Of a DNA stretch of 51,784 bases, positions 42,625-51,410 are shown in pieces. The notes beneath the pieces are model-generated. The model ran no database searches. It was not told the origin of the DNA and saw only the letters and a program-made list of their open reading frames with translations. Within the stretch, counting starts at the first letter, position 1. The number at the start of each line of letters is the position of its first letter. The translations under genes were made by a program, and so were the position numbers. Origin of the DNA: an uncultured Lentisphaeria bacterium (GTDB lineage Bacteria > Verrucomicrobiota > Lentisphaeria > Victivallales > UBA1829); the NCBI GenBank assembly GCA_905197955.1, contig CAJKAR010000034.1, forward strand, positions 1 through 51,784, read 5' to 3'.

Positions 42625-43818
42625 ATGACGATGACACCATTTTCGGGAAACAATCCCTGCGACGCATGGCTTTCCAAATTCTACGGGAAAATGCCGTTCG
42701 AAGACTATCTTCTGCTGGACCGGGCGGCCCGTACTCTGGAAGGAAATGTTGCAAGAGGAAACAAACCATGGTCCCCGTTGCGTGGAATTCGTCCCTCCTG
42801 CGTGATCTTCCCCGGAATATGGAACTGGGACTCCGCATTTCATGTACTGGGAGTCTCACGCTGGAATCCGGAACTGGCACGGGATCAAATCAGGATCCTC
42901 TTCCGCCTTCAGCAGCCATCCGGACTGATTCCTGATGTCATCTTTGAAGACGGAAGAATCATGAACCGCTACGGAAAACCACCCGTTCTCCCCTGGGCGG
43001 CCGCAATTCTGGAACAGCGCAGTCCGGATCCTGAGTTCCGGGAACTCTGTGTCGCAGCCTTCCGGCGGAACGAGACGTTCTGGAGAAACAACCGCACCGG
43101 GAAAAAGATCGGACTCTTTCATTACGACGCAGACGGAGAAACGCCGGAAGAACGCTTCCGCGATGCAAAATATGAATCCGGATGGGATAATTCCGTCCGC
43201 TGGGACAACGGCATATCCAATCTCTTTGCCATAGATCTCAACTGCTACATGGTTCTCTTCTACCGCGCAATGCGCATTCTGGATCCCAATCCGCTCTGGG
43301 AATCACGGGAACAGGAACTCATCCGCCGGATCGAAGAAACTCTCTGGAATGAAACAGATCAATGCTATGAGGACCGGAATATGGAAAATGGCGAATTCAA
43401 TGGAGTCATTACGCCGGCCTCCTTCATGCCGCTGTTCATCGGCAGCGCGTCGCCGGAACGGGCCGCCGCCATGGCGGAGATCGCGGAAAAACATGAAATG
43501 CCCGGCTGGCCGAGCGTCTCTTACCAGAACCCAAATTTCGATCCAGAAGGCTATTGGCGCGGGAGAACCTGGCTCAATATCGCCTACTTTGCCCTGAAGG
43601 GGCTGAAAAATTATGGATTCGATTCCCTTGCGGACCAGGGACGGAATACACTGCTCAACTGGGTGCGCGCAGTACCGGGATTCCTCTGTGAAAATTATCA
43701 TCCGGTTTCCGGGAAACCGATCGGCGCAGTACACTTCGGCTGGAGTGCGGCATTTGTGATCGAGTTTCTTCTGAACTGGAATTCGGAACTGCCGATGGCT
43801 GGAAGCCGGCAGAAATAA
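42625..43818 (+). CDS. (Alpha/alpha)6-barrel glycoside hydrolase (GH63/GH37-like)
   Basis: The 397-residue protein resembles the catalytic toroid of GH63/trehalase-like enzymes. Typical elements are WSPLRGIRPSCVIFPGIWNWDSAFHVLG, QQPSGLIPDVIFEDG, ESGWDNSVRWDNG and the late EGYWRGRTWLNIAYFALKGL and FGWSAAFVIEFL. Such enzymes hydrolyse alpha-linked sugars, for instance mannosyl-glycerate or glucosides. The substrate here is unknown. No signal peptide is seen, so it is probably cytoplasmic. AAGGAG lies four bases before ATG 42625; an ATG two codons later (42631) is equally plausible. It is the first gene of the unit 3 operon. Confidence 0.82.
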   Translation: MTMTPFSGNNPCDAWLSKFYGKMPFEDYLLLDRAARTLEGNVARGNKPWSPLRGIRPSCVIFPGIWNWDSAFHVLGVSRWNPELARDQIRILFRLQQPSGLIPDVIFEDGRIMNRYGKPPVLPWAAAILEQRSPDPEFRELCVAAFRRNETFWRNNRTGKKIGLFHYDADGETPEERFRDAKYESGWDNSVRWDNGISNLFAIDLNCYMVLFYRAMRILDPNPLWESREQELIRRIEETLWNETDQCYEDRNMENGEFNGVITPASFMPLFIGSASPERAAAMAEIAEKHEMPGWPSVSYQNPNFDPEGYWRGRTWLNIAYFALKGLKNYGFDSLADQGRNTLLNWVRAVPGFLCENYHPVSGKPIGAVHFGWSAAFVIEFLLNWNSELPMAGSRQK

Positions 43819-43848
43819 ATATCAATCGTAAAGAAAGGAAAATCAAAC

Positions 43849-44394
43849 ATGAAATTCATTCTCGGACTCGCTGCTGTTTTTTCCGCTGGAATTCTTTTCG
43901 CAGGAGAATTCCGCATTGATCTGATCTCCCTGAAATCGAACATTGATCTGGATATTCAGAAAACATCGGAAAAATTCAAAATCATCGACTCCCCCTGGTA
44001 CAAGGAAAAACGCAAGCAGAGTATCGAGATCCGCGGGGAAACCTCCGATCAGTGGAAAAGCTATTCCATCACATTCCTTCCGAAAAAAAGCGGAGTCGTA
44101 ATTCTGAGAGTCAGCGCGCCCTATGTCAAACCAGGAGCAACTCCGAAAGTGTGCGCTTACGATAATTTCAAAGCAGTGGGCGCAGATCTTAAAAACGGCG
44201 GATTTGAAGAGAAGGTCCCCGCCCACGGCTGGATCCCCGCGTGGGGAACAAAAAACGGACTGATGACCGGAGACGCCGCAGAAGGAAAATTCTATATCCG
44301 CTGCGCTTACCGGGAAGCCATTGGCCAGCAACTTCTCTGCAAAGAGGGTGTCCCTGTCACAATCACCTTCATGGCAAAGAATGCGGTCTGGTGA
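43849..44394 (+). CDS. Small secreted protein, carbohydrate-binding-like
   Basis: The 181-residue protein has a signal peptide (about 1-19, ending LFAG). The rest is beta-rich. WKSYSITFLPKKSGVVILRVSAPY and LKNGGFEEKVPAHGWIP resemble the strands of a jelly-roll carbohydrate-binding domain. The end, GVPVTITFMAKNAVW, looks like the last strands of such a domain, after which larger relatives might continue. It could be complete or a truncated fragment of a bigger enzyme. Start: ATG at 43849 with AAAGGAAAA upstream. Function unknown. Confidence 0.7.
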   Translation: MKFILGLAAVFSAGILFAGEFRIDLISLKSNIDLDIQKTSEKFKIIDSPWYKEKRKQSIEIRGETSDQWKSYSITFLPKKSGVVILRVSAPYVKPGATPKVCAYDNFKAVGADLKNGGFEEKVPAHGWIPAWGTKNGLMTGDAAEGKFYIRCAYREAIGQQLLCKEGVPVTITFMAKNAVW

Positions 44395-44410
44395 CAGAGG
44401 AGGGTTGATA

Positions 44411-45220
44411 ATGCGCAAATCCGCAACAGCATATTTCACTCTTGTAGAACTCCTTGTTGTTATAGCTATCATTGCAATTCTTGCCTCTCTGCTTCTTCCA
44501 ACTCTGAACAGTGCAAGGGAAAAAGCCAGTATGATTCTCTGCACCAGCAATCTGAAGCAAACCGGAACCGGTCTTATGATGTATGCCAATGACAATGAAG
44601 ATTATCTGCCCAATCTTCTTCAGGGGCAGGACTGCATGTTCACGGATTCCATCGCCCGTTATGTGAATACTTCGTATGCCCGCAAAAGCACACCGTATGA
44701 CGGAAGCGGAGAGTGGGGGTATTTTGCAAGTTATGCACCGGAACACTATATCTACACGGCAAAATCCGTGTTTGTCTGTCCAACCGCGGCGACGAATCTG
44801 ATCGAACCGTTTACCGGGACGCCGGGTGTTCTTTTCATCTCCAACTATTCTGTGACCCGCTGCGACAATGAGCCGGGTACCGCCTGCCGTCCCTACGCCT
44901 GGTGGCAGTACAGCGGACAGACAAACGAAAAACCAAACGGACGGCGGATCAATGACATCAAGGGGCGGGTTATTGTCGGCGAACAACGGTATTTTAAGTC
45001 GGTCCGCTCCCAGACTCAAACAGTCAACACAACCCGCAACGGATCCATTTACTGCTGGAGTCCCGCATATCCCGTCAACGACGGCTGGGCCTCCGGCAAT
45101 ATCCATACCGGCGGACTTTCCGGTAACTGGCTTTACAAGGATGGACATGTCGCCCATCACAGATTCAATACTCAGATCATTCACAAATCAGGTTCCTCCA
45201 GCTACTTCATGGGACTCTGA
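44411..45220 (+). CDS. Prepilin-like (H-X9-DG type) protein, unit 3
   Basis: The 269-residue protein begins with the short leader MRKSATAY and the pilin-like helix FTLVELLVVIAIIAILASLL, Glu at +5. The C-terminal part ends with NWLYKDGHVAHH, a DGH module with the His 11 residues before DG (one step longer than the usual spacing). The residue before the predicted cleavage is Tyr, not Gly. AGGAGGG is seven bases upstream of ATG 44411. A longer frame upstream overlaps the previous gene and is rejected. It is followed 15 bases later by the 1318-residue gene. Confidence 0.86.
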   Translation: MRKSATAYFTLVELLVVIAIIAILASLLLPTLNSAREKASMILCTSNLKQTGTGLMMYANDNEDYLPNLLQGQDCMFTDSIARYVNTSYARKSTPYDGSGEWGYFASYAPEHYIYTAKSVFVCPTAATNLIEPFTGTPGVLFISNYSVTRCDNEPGTACRPYAWWQYSGQTNEKPNGRRINDIKGRVIVGEQRYFKSVRSQTQTVNTTRNGSIYCWSPAYPVNDGWASGNIHTGGLSGNWLYKDGHVAHHRFNTQIIHKSGSSSYFMGL

Positions 45221-45235
45221 CAGAAAGGTTCATCA

Positions 45236-48200
45236 ATGAAAAAAACGATCACGCTTCTGCTTCTCTCCGCCTCCGTTCTTCTGTTCGCGGGACCGGAGAA
45301 GGAGACAAAGGATTTTATCGCAACGATTCAGCTCGGGCAGCATCTGCTGGAACGGAAACTTGTCGCACCTCACTTTTCTCCGATTCAACGCCATTTTCAG
45401 GAAGCGGCAAAGAAGATTTCCGCGATGTCCCCGGAAAACGCCCGGCACGAACTGGAGGCGTTCGAGGATGTGATGCTTCAGCTCTCCGCCCGGTGCACCG
45501 GACAGCCCTATTCCCCGAACATCGGATGGTATACGAAACAAAGACTGGCCGAATATGAAAAAGATCTCCTCGAAACCCATGCAGACTGGAAATACAGCAG
45601 TGAAAGTCTTGCCCGTTTCGGATTGAAAGCAGATGCGGAATTTGAATGGAAGCGTCTTCAGGAACTCCGCAGGGGCGCTCCAAAACTGAATACTCTGCCG
45701 GTAGACCCGCGTTTTGACCGCGCATTCTCGTTCTACAAGCAGATCGCAGAGGAGCGCTTCCGGCTCGGCGGACAGATCATTCTGTTTGAAAATGAACTGG
45801 ATGCTCTTCTTCGCACGGCGGAATTCCGTAAATCGCTGGGGGGAAGTGCGAAAAAACTTTCCGCCGCCCCGCTCCGCTCTCTCCTGAAACAGTGGAAAGA
45901 TGCCTACAATCAGAAAAATTATCTCCGCTGTGCCGCTCTGGAAGAGAAAACCGCAGCCGAAATCGCAAAACTGAAAACGCTTGTATTCGAATCCGATGGG
46001 AAAACGCCGGATCTCCGTCCGGGAACCAGTTTTCTGAGCACGGGAATTTTCGGATTCGGCGGAAACTGGCAGCCGCTTCTGAACACCAATGTCCGCTACG
46101 GCAATCTCTATCTCTCAAGCGAAAATGACTTCCGGATGTATGAGAATTCCAAATTCGACTGGGAAGTCTCCTTTGATGCCGAAAACGCGAACTGCTCCCG
46201 GTATGAAATCGACGGAGGATCGTGGACCTATGCAAAACGGAAAAACATCTATAAGAACTCCGTCACGGGAGCGGAGGAAATCATCGACGTCTACTGGAGC
46301 GCCCTTGCGCCCGGAGTTCTCTTCGACGCCCATGTGAAAGCGGTTTCCATTGTGGAAGGTTCTCTCGGCGTACCACTTGCACCCGATGCCGTGGCAGGCG
46401 TTTTCGATGGAAAAGTCCAGCTGATTTCCCGCGGAACCGCCATTCCCGCAAAGCGGATGAGCGAAGGATGGCTCCTCCTGCTCTGGCGGGAAAACAATGC
46501 GCCGAAACTGCCTGTGCTTCTCTTTTTTGAACATATGCCGGATCTGGTGGAGTGGAACGGTGGAGGACTCCGGATCGCCCGCTCCCCGGAAATCGGAAAA
46601 TATGCGGCGGCAACGCTTTACGGAGCTGTTGCGCAAAAGCCCGATTTCGGGGAGAACTGGAACACACTCCCTGCGGATGTTCTGAAACAGTGTCGCGCCG
46701 TGGCCCGGCATCTGGCATTCTATCCGCTGGATGTGGATGAATTCTTCGCGTTCGGAAAAAATGGCACGGTCCGAATCTGGAACAAAGTCCGGAAAGCGGT
46801 GCGACTGGACAGCAACTGGAGAGTAAAAGCCCCCGCGTATGTCCCGTTTCCGCCAGCGTACACGCTGACGAATGCCGTCCGTCCGGATCAGCCCCTTTCC
46901 GAACCGCTGATGGCCACCCGCTTCGGCTTCTATCGGACCGTTCCCGGAGAGGTTATCAGCTATACGCTTTCCGCGCCCGATCTTCTGGAGCGTTTTGTCC
47001 TCAAACCGGTCTCCGGAGAAGAGCGCTACATCAAACAGCTCAACGATACCATTCTGGCACACAAAGGCGGCAATGCGTGGGATAATTTCGTCCGGGACCG
47101 CCACTCCGGCAAGGTTCTCGAACTTGCCGCAGGCTTCTGCATGCTTAACGAGGATGCCAAAGAACTGCTGAATCAGCAGAAACTTCCCCATCAGCTCGAA
47201 TTTTCGATCACGGGAGAAATGAGCACCGGCGGCGCACGGGAACTCGGTGCAAGAAGTCGCCTGCCCGATTTTCTGATCGATCCGAACACCGGCCGTTCCG
47301 CCTTTCTCGGCGGCTGGCGAGGACGCAATCAGGGCGGAGAAGGAAGCGGACGTGGCGATATGACTCTCTTTAATCAGCTCCCTCTGCTCCATGCCTATGG
47401 ACAGGCTGTCCTGTTCGGCCGCTGGGATCTGGTGGAACGGTACTGGTGGCGATTGAAAGAGCTGTACAGCGCGGTCGATTTCAATCAGCCGTGGCAGACT
47501 CCCGGAATGAACACGCTGACCAGTGGCGTAATTCTCTACGGCGACATGTACGGCGACGGCTTCCGCTGTTACAATCTCATGTACCGCCTCGCCCGGGGCA
47601 TGGGCGATTCCGAACTTGCGGACCGCGCCCGTTATCTCGCCGCGAAACAGACGGCAACAACCATCAATTTTCTCACCCCGAGCGTGATTGCCTATAACGC
47701 TCATATCAAAAATCTTCCTGCACCCTCCGCTCCGGATGCCGCCATCGGACAGCTCGGTATTTCGCAGTACGGCTTCCGTACCGCCCCCTGGAAACCTTAC
47801 GCAAAAGATGCATGGAACGCACCCTTCCAGACAATCGGATGCACCAACGATTATCCATTCTACGGAGTTCTTCTGCGCTACTGTTTCCCCGATTCGAAAC
47901 TCTGGCTCGATACCTTCGCAAAAGAAATTCCGGAGTGGCACGAGCCACGCTATCTTTACGAGCAACGCGCCGAACGTCAGCACAATGCGTGGAATTATCT
48001 GAAATACATGGCGTTGTCCAGCCGCGACCGTCGGTCGGTCCGGGACCTCTATGAAAAAGCCTTTCCCGCGGACTACTCAAAGACGAAGCCCCTCTTCACC
48101 TTCCGGGGGAAACAGTGGGAGGATCTCTACAAACGCCTTCACTCGAACGAATGGTTCCTGCGGTCCAATGTGCTGCCGCATATCATCGGTCAGAATGATC

Positions 48201-49192
48201 CGCTGTGGATCGGGGATTTCGGACGAGCTCATCTCGTCTCCGGCCTCTACGACCGCGAAAAACGGACCGCTCGGATCGAACTGACCTCCGCCCGTCCCGA
48301 TACTCTGACGCTGGTCTCCATGGTCAAGCCGCTCCGCATTCTCCGGAACGGAACTCCGGTCGCCATCCGGCGCGGCGACTGGGAGTGCGCATATGAAGTC
48401 GCCCTTCCCGCGGGCAACAATACGGTCTCGGTTTTTCTGCCGGAATTTCAGGTGGAGGAGTTTCCGTTCCCGAAAAAAGGAACGCCTTCGCCCGTGATGA
48501 ACTTGCCGAAAGCACCGGCTCCGCAGAAACTTCAGCGGAAAAGTTCTCTTCCATCCGTATTCAAGGTCGGCCCCGCAACAGCGCTGGATCTTGCGCCCTT
48601 CTGCAATCAGGGATTCTCCGACTCACCGGAAAACATGATCCGGAAGGAGTTCTGGCGCTTCCCGAAAAAGGATGTGATTCGCGGAGTTCCATTCACATTT
48701 GCCGATCCGGATTCCAATCACGGGAAAAGCATGATTCTCCTTCAGGGACGCTACCGCAAAACGCTGCCGCAGGAAATCCGCGGAATTCCGGTGAACAAGG
48801 TTCCGAAACGGATCTTCTTCCTGCATGGAATGTGCTACAACGCGAACAACGGAAAAGTGATGACCTATCGTTTGAACTTTGCCGACGGACAGACCAGGGA
48901 AATTGAAATCTATGCCGGAATCGGAACCGGCGAATGGAAGGTTGCTCCCGGAGGCAAAGGCCTGACGGAGGTGCCGGATGCTCTGACAGGAAAAATTTAT
49001 CCCCCTGCTGTAACCGGTCAATGGGGGGAAGGAGCCGGAGGATACGTCTATGTCTGGACGAACAACGTCCGCACACTCGGCGTAACCAATCAGGATGTCG
49101 ATCAGCGCAGTCTTGCCACACTGAAATCGATTGATCTGATCTCCGCCGGACGGTCTGTCCCGATCCTTTTCGCCATCACGGTGGAAGAATAA
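45236..49192 (+). CDS. Very large secreted protein of unknown function
   Basis: A 1318-residue protein with a clear signal peptide (about 1-18, ending LLFAG). The order seen is: a charged helical region (20-255), a beta-rich domain (about 260-480), a second beta-rich stretch (480-610), then a helical toroid-like domain (about 620-980; NQGGEGSGRGDMTLFNQLP, then WDLVERYWWRLKELY and GDGFRCYNLMYRLARGMG). Linker strands and a C-terminal jelly-roll-like domain (about 1100-1318; RIFFLHGMCYN, YRLNFADGQTREIEIYAG) complete it. The toroid between beta domains resembles polysaccharide lyases or glycosidases, but I recognise no catalytic motif. Context makes it a probable polysaccharide-active enzyme. Confidence 0.78.
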   Translation: MKKTITLLLLSASVLLFAGPEKETKDFIATIQLGQHLLERKLVAPHFSPIQRHFQEAAKKISAMSPENARHELEAFEDVMLQLSARCTGQPYSPNIGWYTKQRLAEYEKDLLETHADWKYSSESLARFGLKADAEFEWKRLQELRRGAPKLNTLPVDPRFDRAFSFYKQIAEERFRLGGQIILFENELDALLRTAEFRKSLGGSAKKLSAAPLRSLLKQWKDAYNQKNYLRCAALEEKTAAEIAKLKTLVFESDGKTPDLRPGTSFLSTGIFGFGGNWQPLLNTNVRYGNLYLSSENDFRMYENSKFDWEVSFDAENANCSRYEIDGGSWTYAKRKNIYKNSVTGAEEIIDVYWSALAPGVLFDAHVKAVSIVEGSLGVPLAPDAVAGVFDGKVQLISRGTAIPAKRMSEGWLLLLWRENNAPKLPVLLFFEHMPDLVEWNGGGLRIARSPEIGKYAAATLYGAVAQKPDFGENWNTLPADVLKQCRAVARHLAFYPLDVDEFFAFGKNGTVRIWNKVRKAVRLDSNWRVKAPAYVPFPPAYTLTNAVRPDQPLSEPLMATRFGFYRTVPGEVISYTLSAPDLLERFVLKPVSGEERYIKQLNDTILAHKGGNAWDNFVRDRHSGKVLELAAGFCMLNEDAKELLNQQKLPHQLEFSITGEMSTGGARELGARSRLPDFLIDPNTGRSAFLGGWRGRNQGGEGSGRGDMTLFNQLPLLHAYGQAVLFGRWDLVERYWWRLKELYSAVDFNQPWQTPGMNTLTSGVILYGDMYGDGFRCYNLMYRLARGMGDSELADRARYLAAKQTATTINFLTPSVIAYNAHIKNLPAPSAPDAAIGQLGISQYGFRTAPWKPYAKDAWNAPFQTIGCTNDYPFYGVLLRYCFPDSKLWLDTFAKEIPEWHEPRYLYEQRAERQHNAWNYLKYMALSSRDRRSVRDLYEKAFPADYSKTKPLFTFRGKQWEDLYKRLHSNEWFLRSNVLPHIIGQNDPLWIGDFGRAHLVSGLYDREKRTARIELTSARPDTLTLVSMVKPLRILRNGTPVAIRRGDWECAYEVALPAGNNTVSVFLPEFQVEEFPFPKKGTPSPVMNLPKAPAPQKLQRKSSLPSVFKVGPATALDLAPFCNQGFSDSPENMIRKEFWRFPKKDVIRGVPFTFADPDSNHGKSMILLQGRYRKTLPQEIRGIPVNKVPKRIFFLHGMCYNANNGKVMTYRLNFADGQTREIEIYAGIGTGEWKVAPGGKGLTEVPDALTGKIYPPAVTGQWGEGAGGYVYVWTNNVRTLGVTNQDVDQRSLATLKSIDLISAGRSVPILFAITVEE

Positions 49193-49238
49193 CAGAAAGC
49201 GGAGCCATAGCGGAACATCGGAAAATAAAAGGATCTTT

Positions 49239-51410
49239 ATGAGAAACAAACTGAAAACATCAATCCGTCTTTTCGGCGGGGTCCCGACCATTCATGTGAA
49301 CGGAACACCCGTAACAGGACTGATGCACTGGAACAGAAATATGCAGACGGAGGATGTCCGTCTTTTTGCAGAAGCGGGAGTCCGGATTTTTTCATTCATC
49401 GGCAATCTCGATCTCGAAGACGGAACTCCGGCAAACGATGGAATCCGTAACGGATTCCGGAGCATGACAAAAGAATTCATCAATTCCGTAATGGAAACCA
49501 TTCTGGCGGAATGCCCGGATGCGCTTGTGATTCCCCGATTCCGTCTTCAGGCTTCGGACTGCTGGAAGAGTCGCCATCCGGACTCGCTCATGCGTTATTA
49601 CAATCTGGAAAAACATGCCTATGAAGACGGCAACATGGTTACTCTCGGAAAGGAAGAGTGGATCTCCACAGCTCTGGAAGCTCTCTCCAGATCCGTCCGT
49701 TTCTGCGAACAGCAGTGGGGCGATCACATTCCGGGATACCATTCCGGATTCGGATTCTGTGCGGAACATGTCTGGTACTGGGGTGCGAAAATCGCCGATT
49801 ACCATCCCTCCATGCTCCCGCATTTCCGGAGCTGGCTGACCAGGCGTTACCAAACGGATTCCGCTCTCCGCAAGGCATGGAACGATCCCGCGGTGACGCT
49901 GGAAAACGCCGCCATGGCCGCACCGGAACACTTCAGCAACTTCAATCCATCCGCCGCGAGCCTCCTGAATCCAGCAACAGAACAGCAGATGATTGATCAG
50001 CTCCGTTTCTCCTCGGAATTCATGGCAACCCTCGTAACGAGACAGGCTAAATGCGTAAAGCAGGCCCTCGCAGAACTGGGTTCGGAAAAAATCTTCGGAG
50101 CATTCTACGGGTATGCGAATCTTCCGGCAAACAGCATTTCGCATTACGCGGGCGGACAGGATGCCCACAGGATCGTTCTCGAATGCCGCGAACTGGATTA
50201 TCTTTCGGCGCCGGTCGGATACTCGGCGCGTCAGCCGGGCGGGGTAAGCACGCCTCAGATCCTTCCGGCATCGGTGGAGCTCGCAGGAAAACTCTATTTT
50301 GCAGAAGATGACACAGGGACCCAGCATTCTACCACTCCGCACAATGTTCTCCCGGCCAATGCGGAACAGGTCAGGCAGATGATGACGCGAGGTTTTCTGG
50401 ATGTCTGGCGTAGCGGCGGAACCCAATGGTTCATGGATCTCTTCGGAGAAGGTGTGTTTCATGATCCGGACCTGATGGAGAATGTCCGTAAACTCGTCGC
50501 GTTCGCGGAACGTCATCTTGACGACAAGGAAAGCACAGCGGAAATCGCAGTTTTTTTCTCTGATGTCAGTCTCTCCTGTTCCAAAACCTTCCAGTTCCTG
50601 ACAGGCGCGCTGGTCGAACAGCAGCTCAATGAAATTGCCGCAATCGGAACCGGATTCGATCTCTTCCGCATGGAAGACCTTCCGGAACTGGTTCGAAGAA
50701 AACGCCTGAAACAGTACCGCTTCGCCATCGTTCTGAACGCGCATTGTCTGGATGACCATTTGCGGGCTCTGGTGGATCGCGAACTGAAAAAAGACGGCCG
50801 GACCATCCTCTGGTTCCATGCGCCCGGCATCATCCGGAACGGACACTTCGATGTCGAAGGATGCAACGATCTGACAGGAATTCACTGTGTCATGGCGGAA
50901 GGACAGCGCTCCTCCCTGATTACCGAGGTACTGATCGACGGACATCGATTCAGTTATGGAACTCCGCGCAACGTCAATCCGCGTCTTTACGGAGCCGATC
51001 CGGATGGAAAGGTCCTCGGCTGGATAGTCGAAGGTTCGTGGACCCCCTTCCGGAAGGGAGCGGATGGATCCATGCTTGTCGAAAAAAAATTCCCGGAGTG
51101 GACCTCCATCTGGAGCGCGTCTCCGAATATGCCATCCGGACTGCTCTCCCGATTCGCAGAACGCGCCGGAATCCATCTCTATTCTTCTCGCGGGGATCAG
51201 GTTTTCCCGACGAAAAACTGGATCGCCATTCACTGCAAGTGGGATGAAGTTCTGGAACTTCGTCTCCCCGAACCCGGCTCCTGGCGCAATGCTTTTACCG
51301 GAGAAGCCGTAATCCATAATTCCGATCACCTCAGACTGAAAACGCATCGCGGAGAAAATCTCGTGATCGAACGAATCTCCCCGGAACAATCGCCAAGAAA
51401 CGACCAGTAA
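49239..51410 (+). CDS. GH42-like glycoside hydrolase
   Basis: A 723-residue protein with a beta-galactosidase (GH42)-like layout: a TIM barrel (about 10-410), a glutaminase-amidotransferase-like middle domain (about 420-600) and a small beta domain. E176 in FGFCAEHVWYW is a candidate acid. E356 in LYFAEDDTGTQH is a candidate nucleophile. The middle domain has EIAVFFSDVSLSCSKTF and DGRTILWFHAPGII, as in beta-galactosidase trimerisation domains. No signal peptide is seen. ATG 49239 has AAAGGATC upstream, a weak Shine-Dalgarno. It is the last gene of unit 3. Substrate unknown. Confidence 0.8.
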   Translation: MRNKLKTSIRLFGGVPTIHVNGTPVTGLMHWNRNMQTEDVRLFAEAGVRIFSFIGNLDLEDGTPANDGIRNGFRSMTKEFINSVMETILAECPDALVIPRFRLQASDCWKSRHPDSLMRYYNLEKHAYEDGNMVTLGKEEWISTALEALSRSVRFCEQQWGDHIPGYHSGFGFCAEHVWYWGAKIADYHPSMLPHFRSWLTRRYQTDSALRKAWNDPAVTLENAAMAAPEHFSNFNPSAASLLNPATEQQMIDQLRFSSEFMATLVTRQAKCVKQALAELGSEKIFGAFYGYANLPANSISHYAGGQDAHRIVLECRELDYLSAPVGYSARQPGGVSTPQILPASVELAGKLYFAEDDTGTQHSTTPHNVLPANAEQVRQMMTRGFLDVWRSGGTQWFMDLFGEGVFHDPDLMENVRKLVAFAERHLDDKESTAEIAVFFSDVSLSCSKTFQFLTGALVEQQLNEIAAIGTGFDLFRMEDLPELVRRKRLKQYRFAIVLNAHCLDDHLRALVDRELKKDGRTILWFHAPGIIRNGHFDVEGCNDLTGIHCVMAEGQRSSLITEVLIDGHRFSYGTPRNVNPRLYGADPDGKVLGWIVEGSWTPFRKGADGSMLVEKKFPEWTSIWSASPNMPSGLLSRFAERAGIHLYSSRGDQVFPTKNWIAIHCKWDEVLELRLPEPGSWRNAFTGEAVIHNSDHLRLKTHRGENLVIERISPEQSPRNDQ

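Noticed and set aside
46115..51389. Long minus-strand frames (about 620 and 665 codons) opposite the large secreted gene and the GH42-like gene
   Set aside because: They mirror well-supported plus-strand genes with ribosome-binding sites and domain features, and have Cys/Arg/Phe-rich, low-complexity composition typical of shadows.
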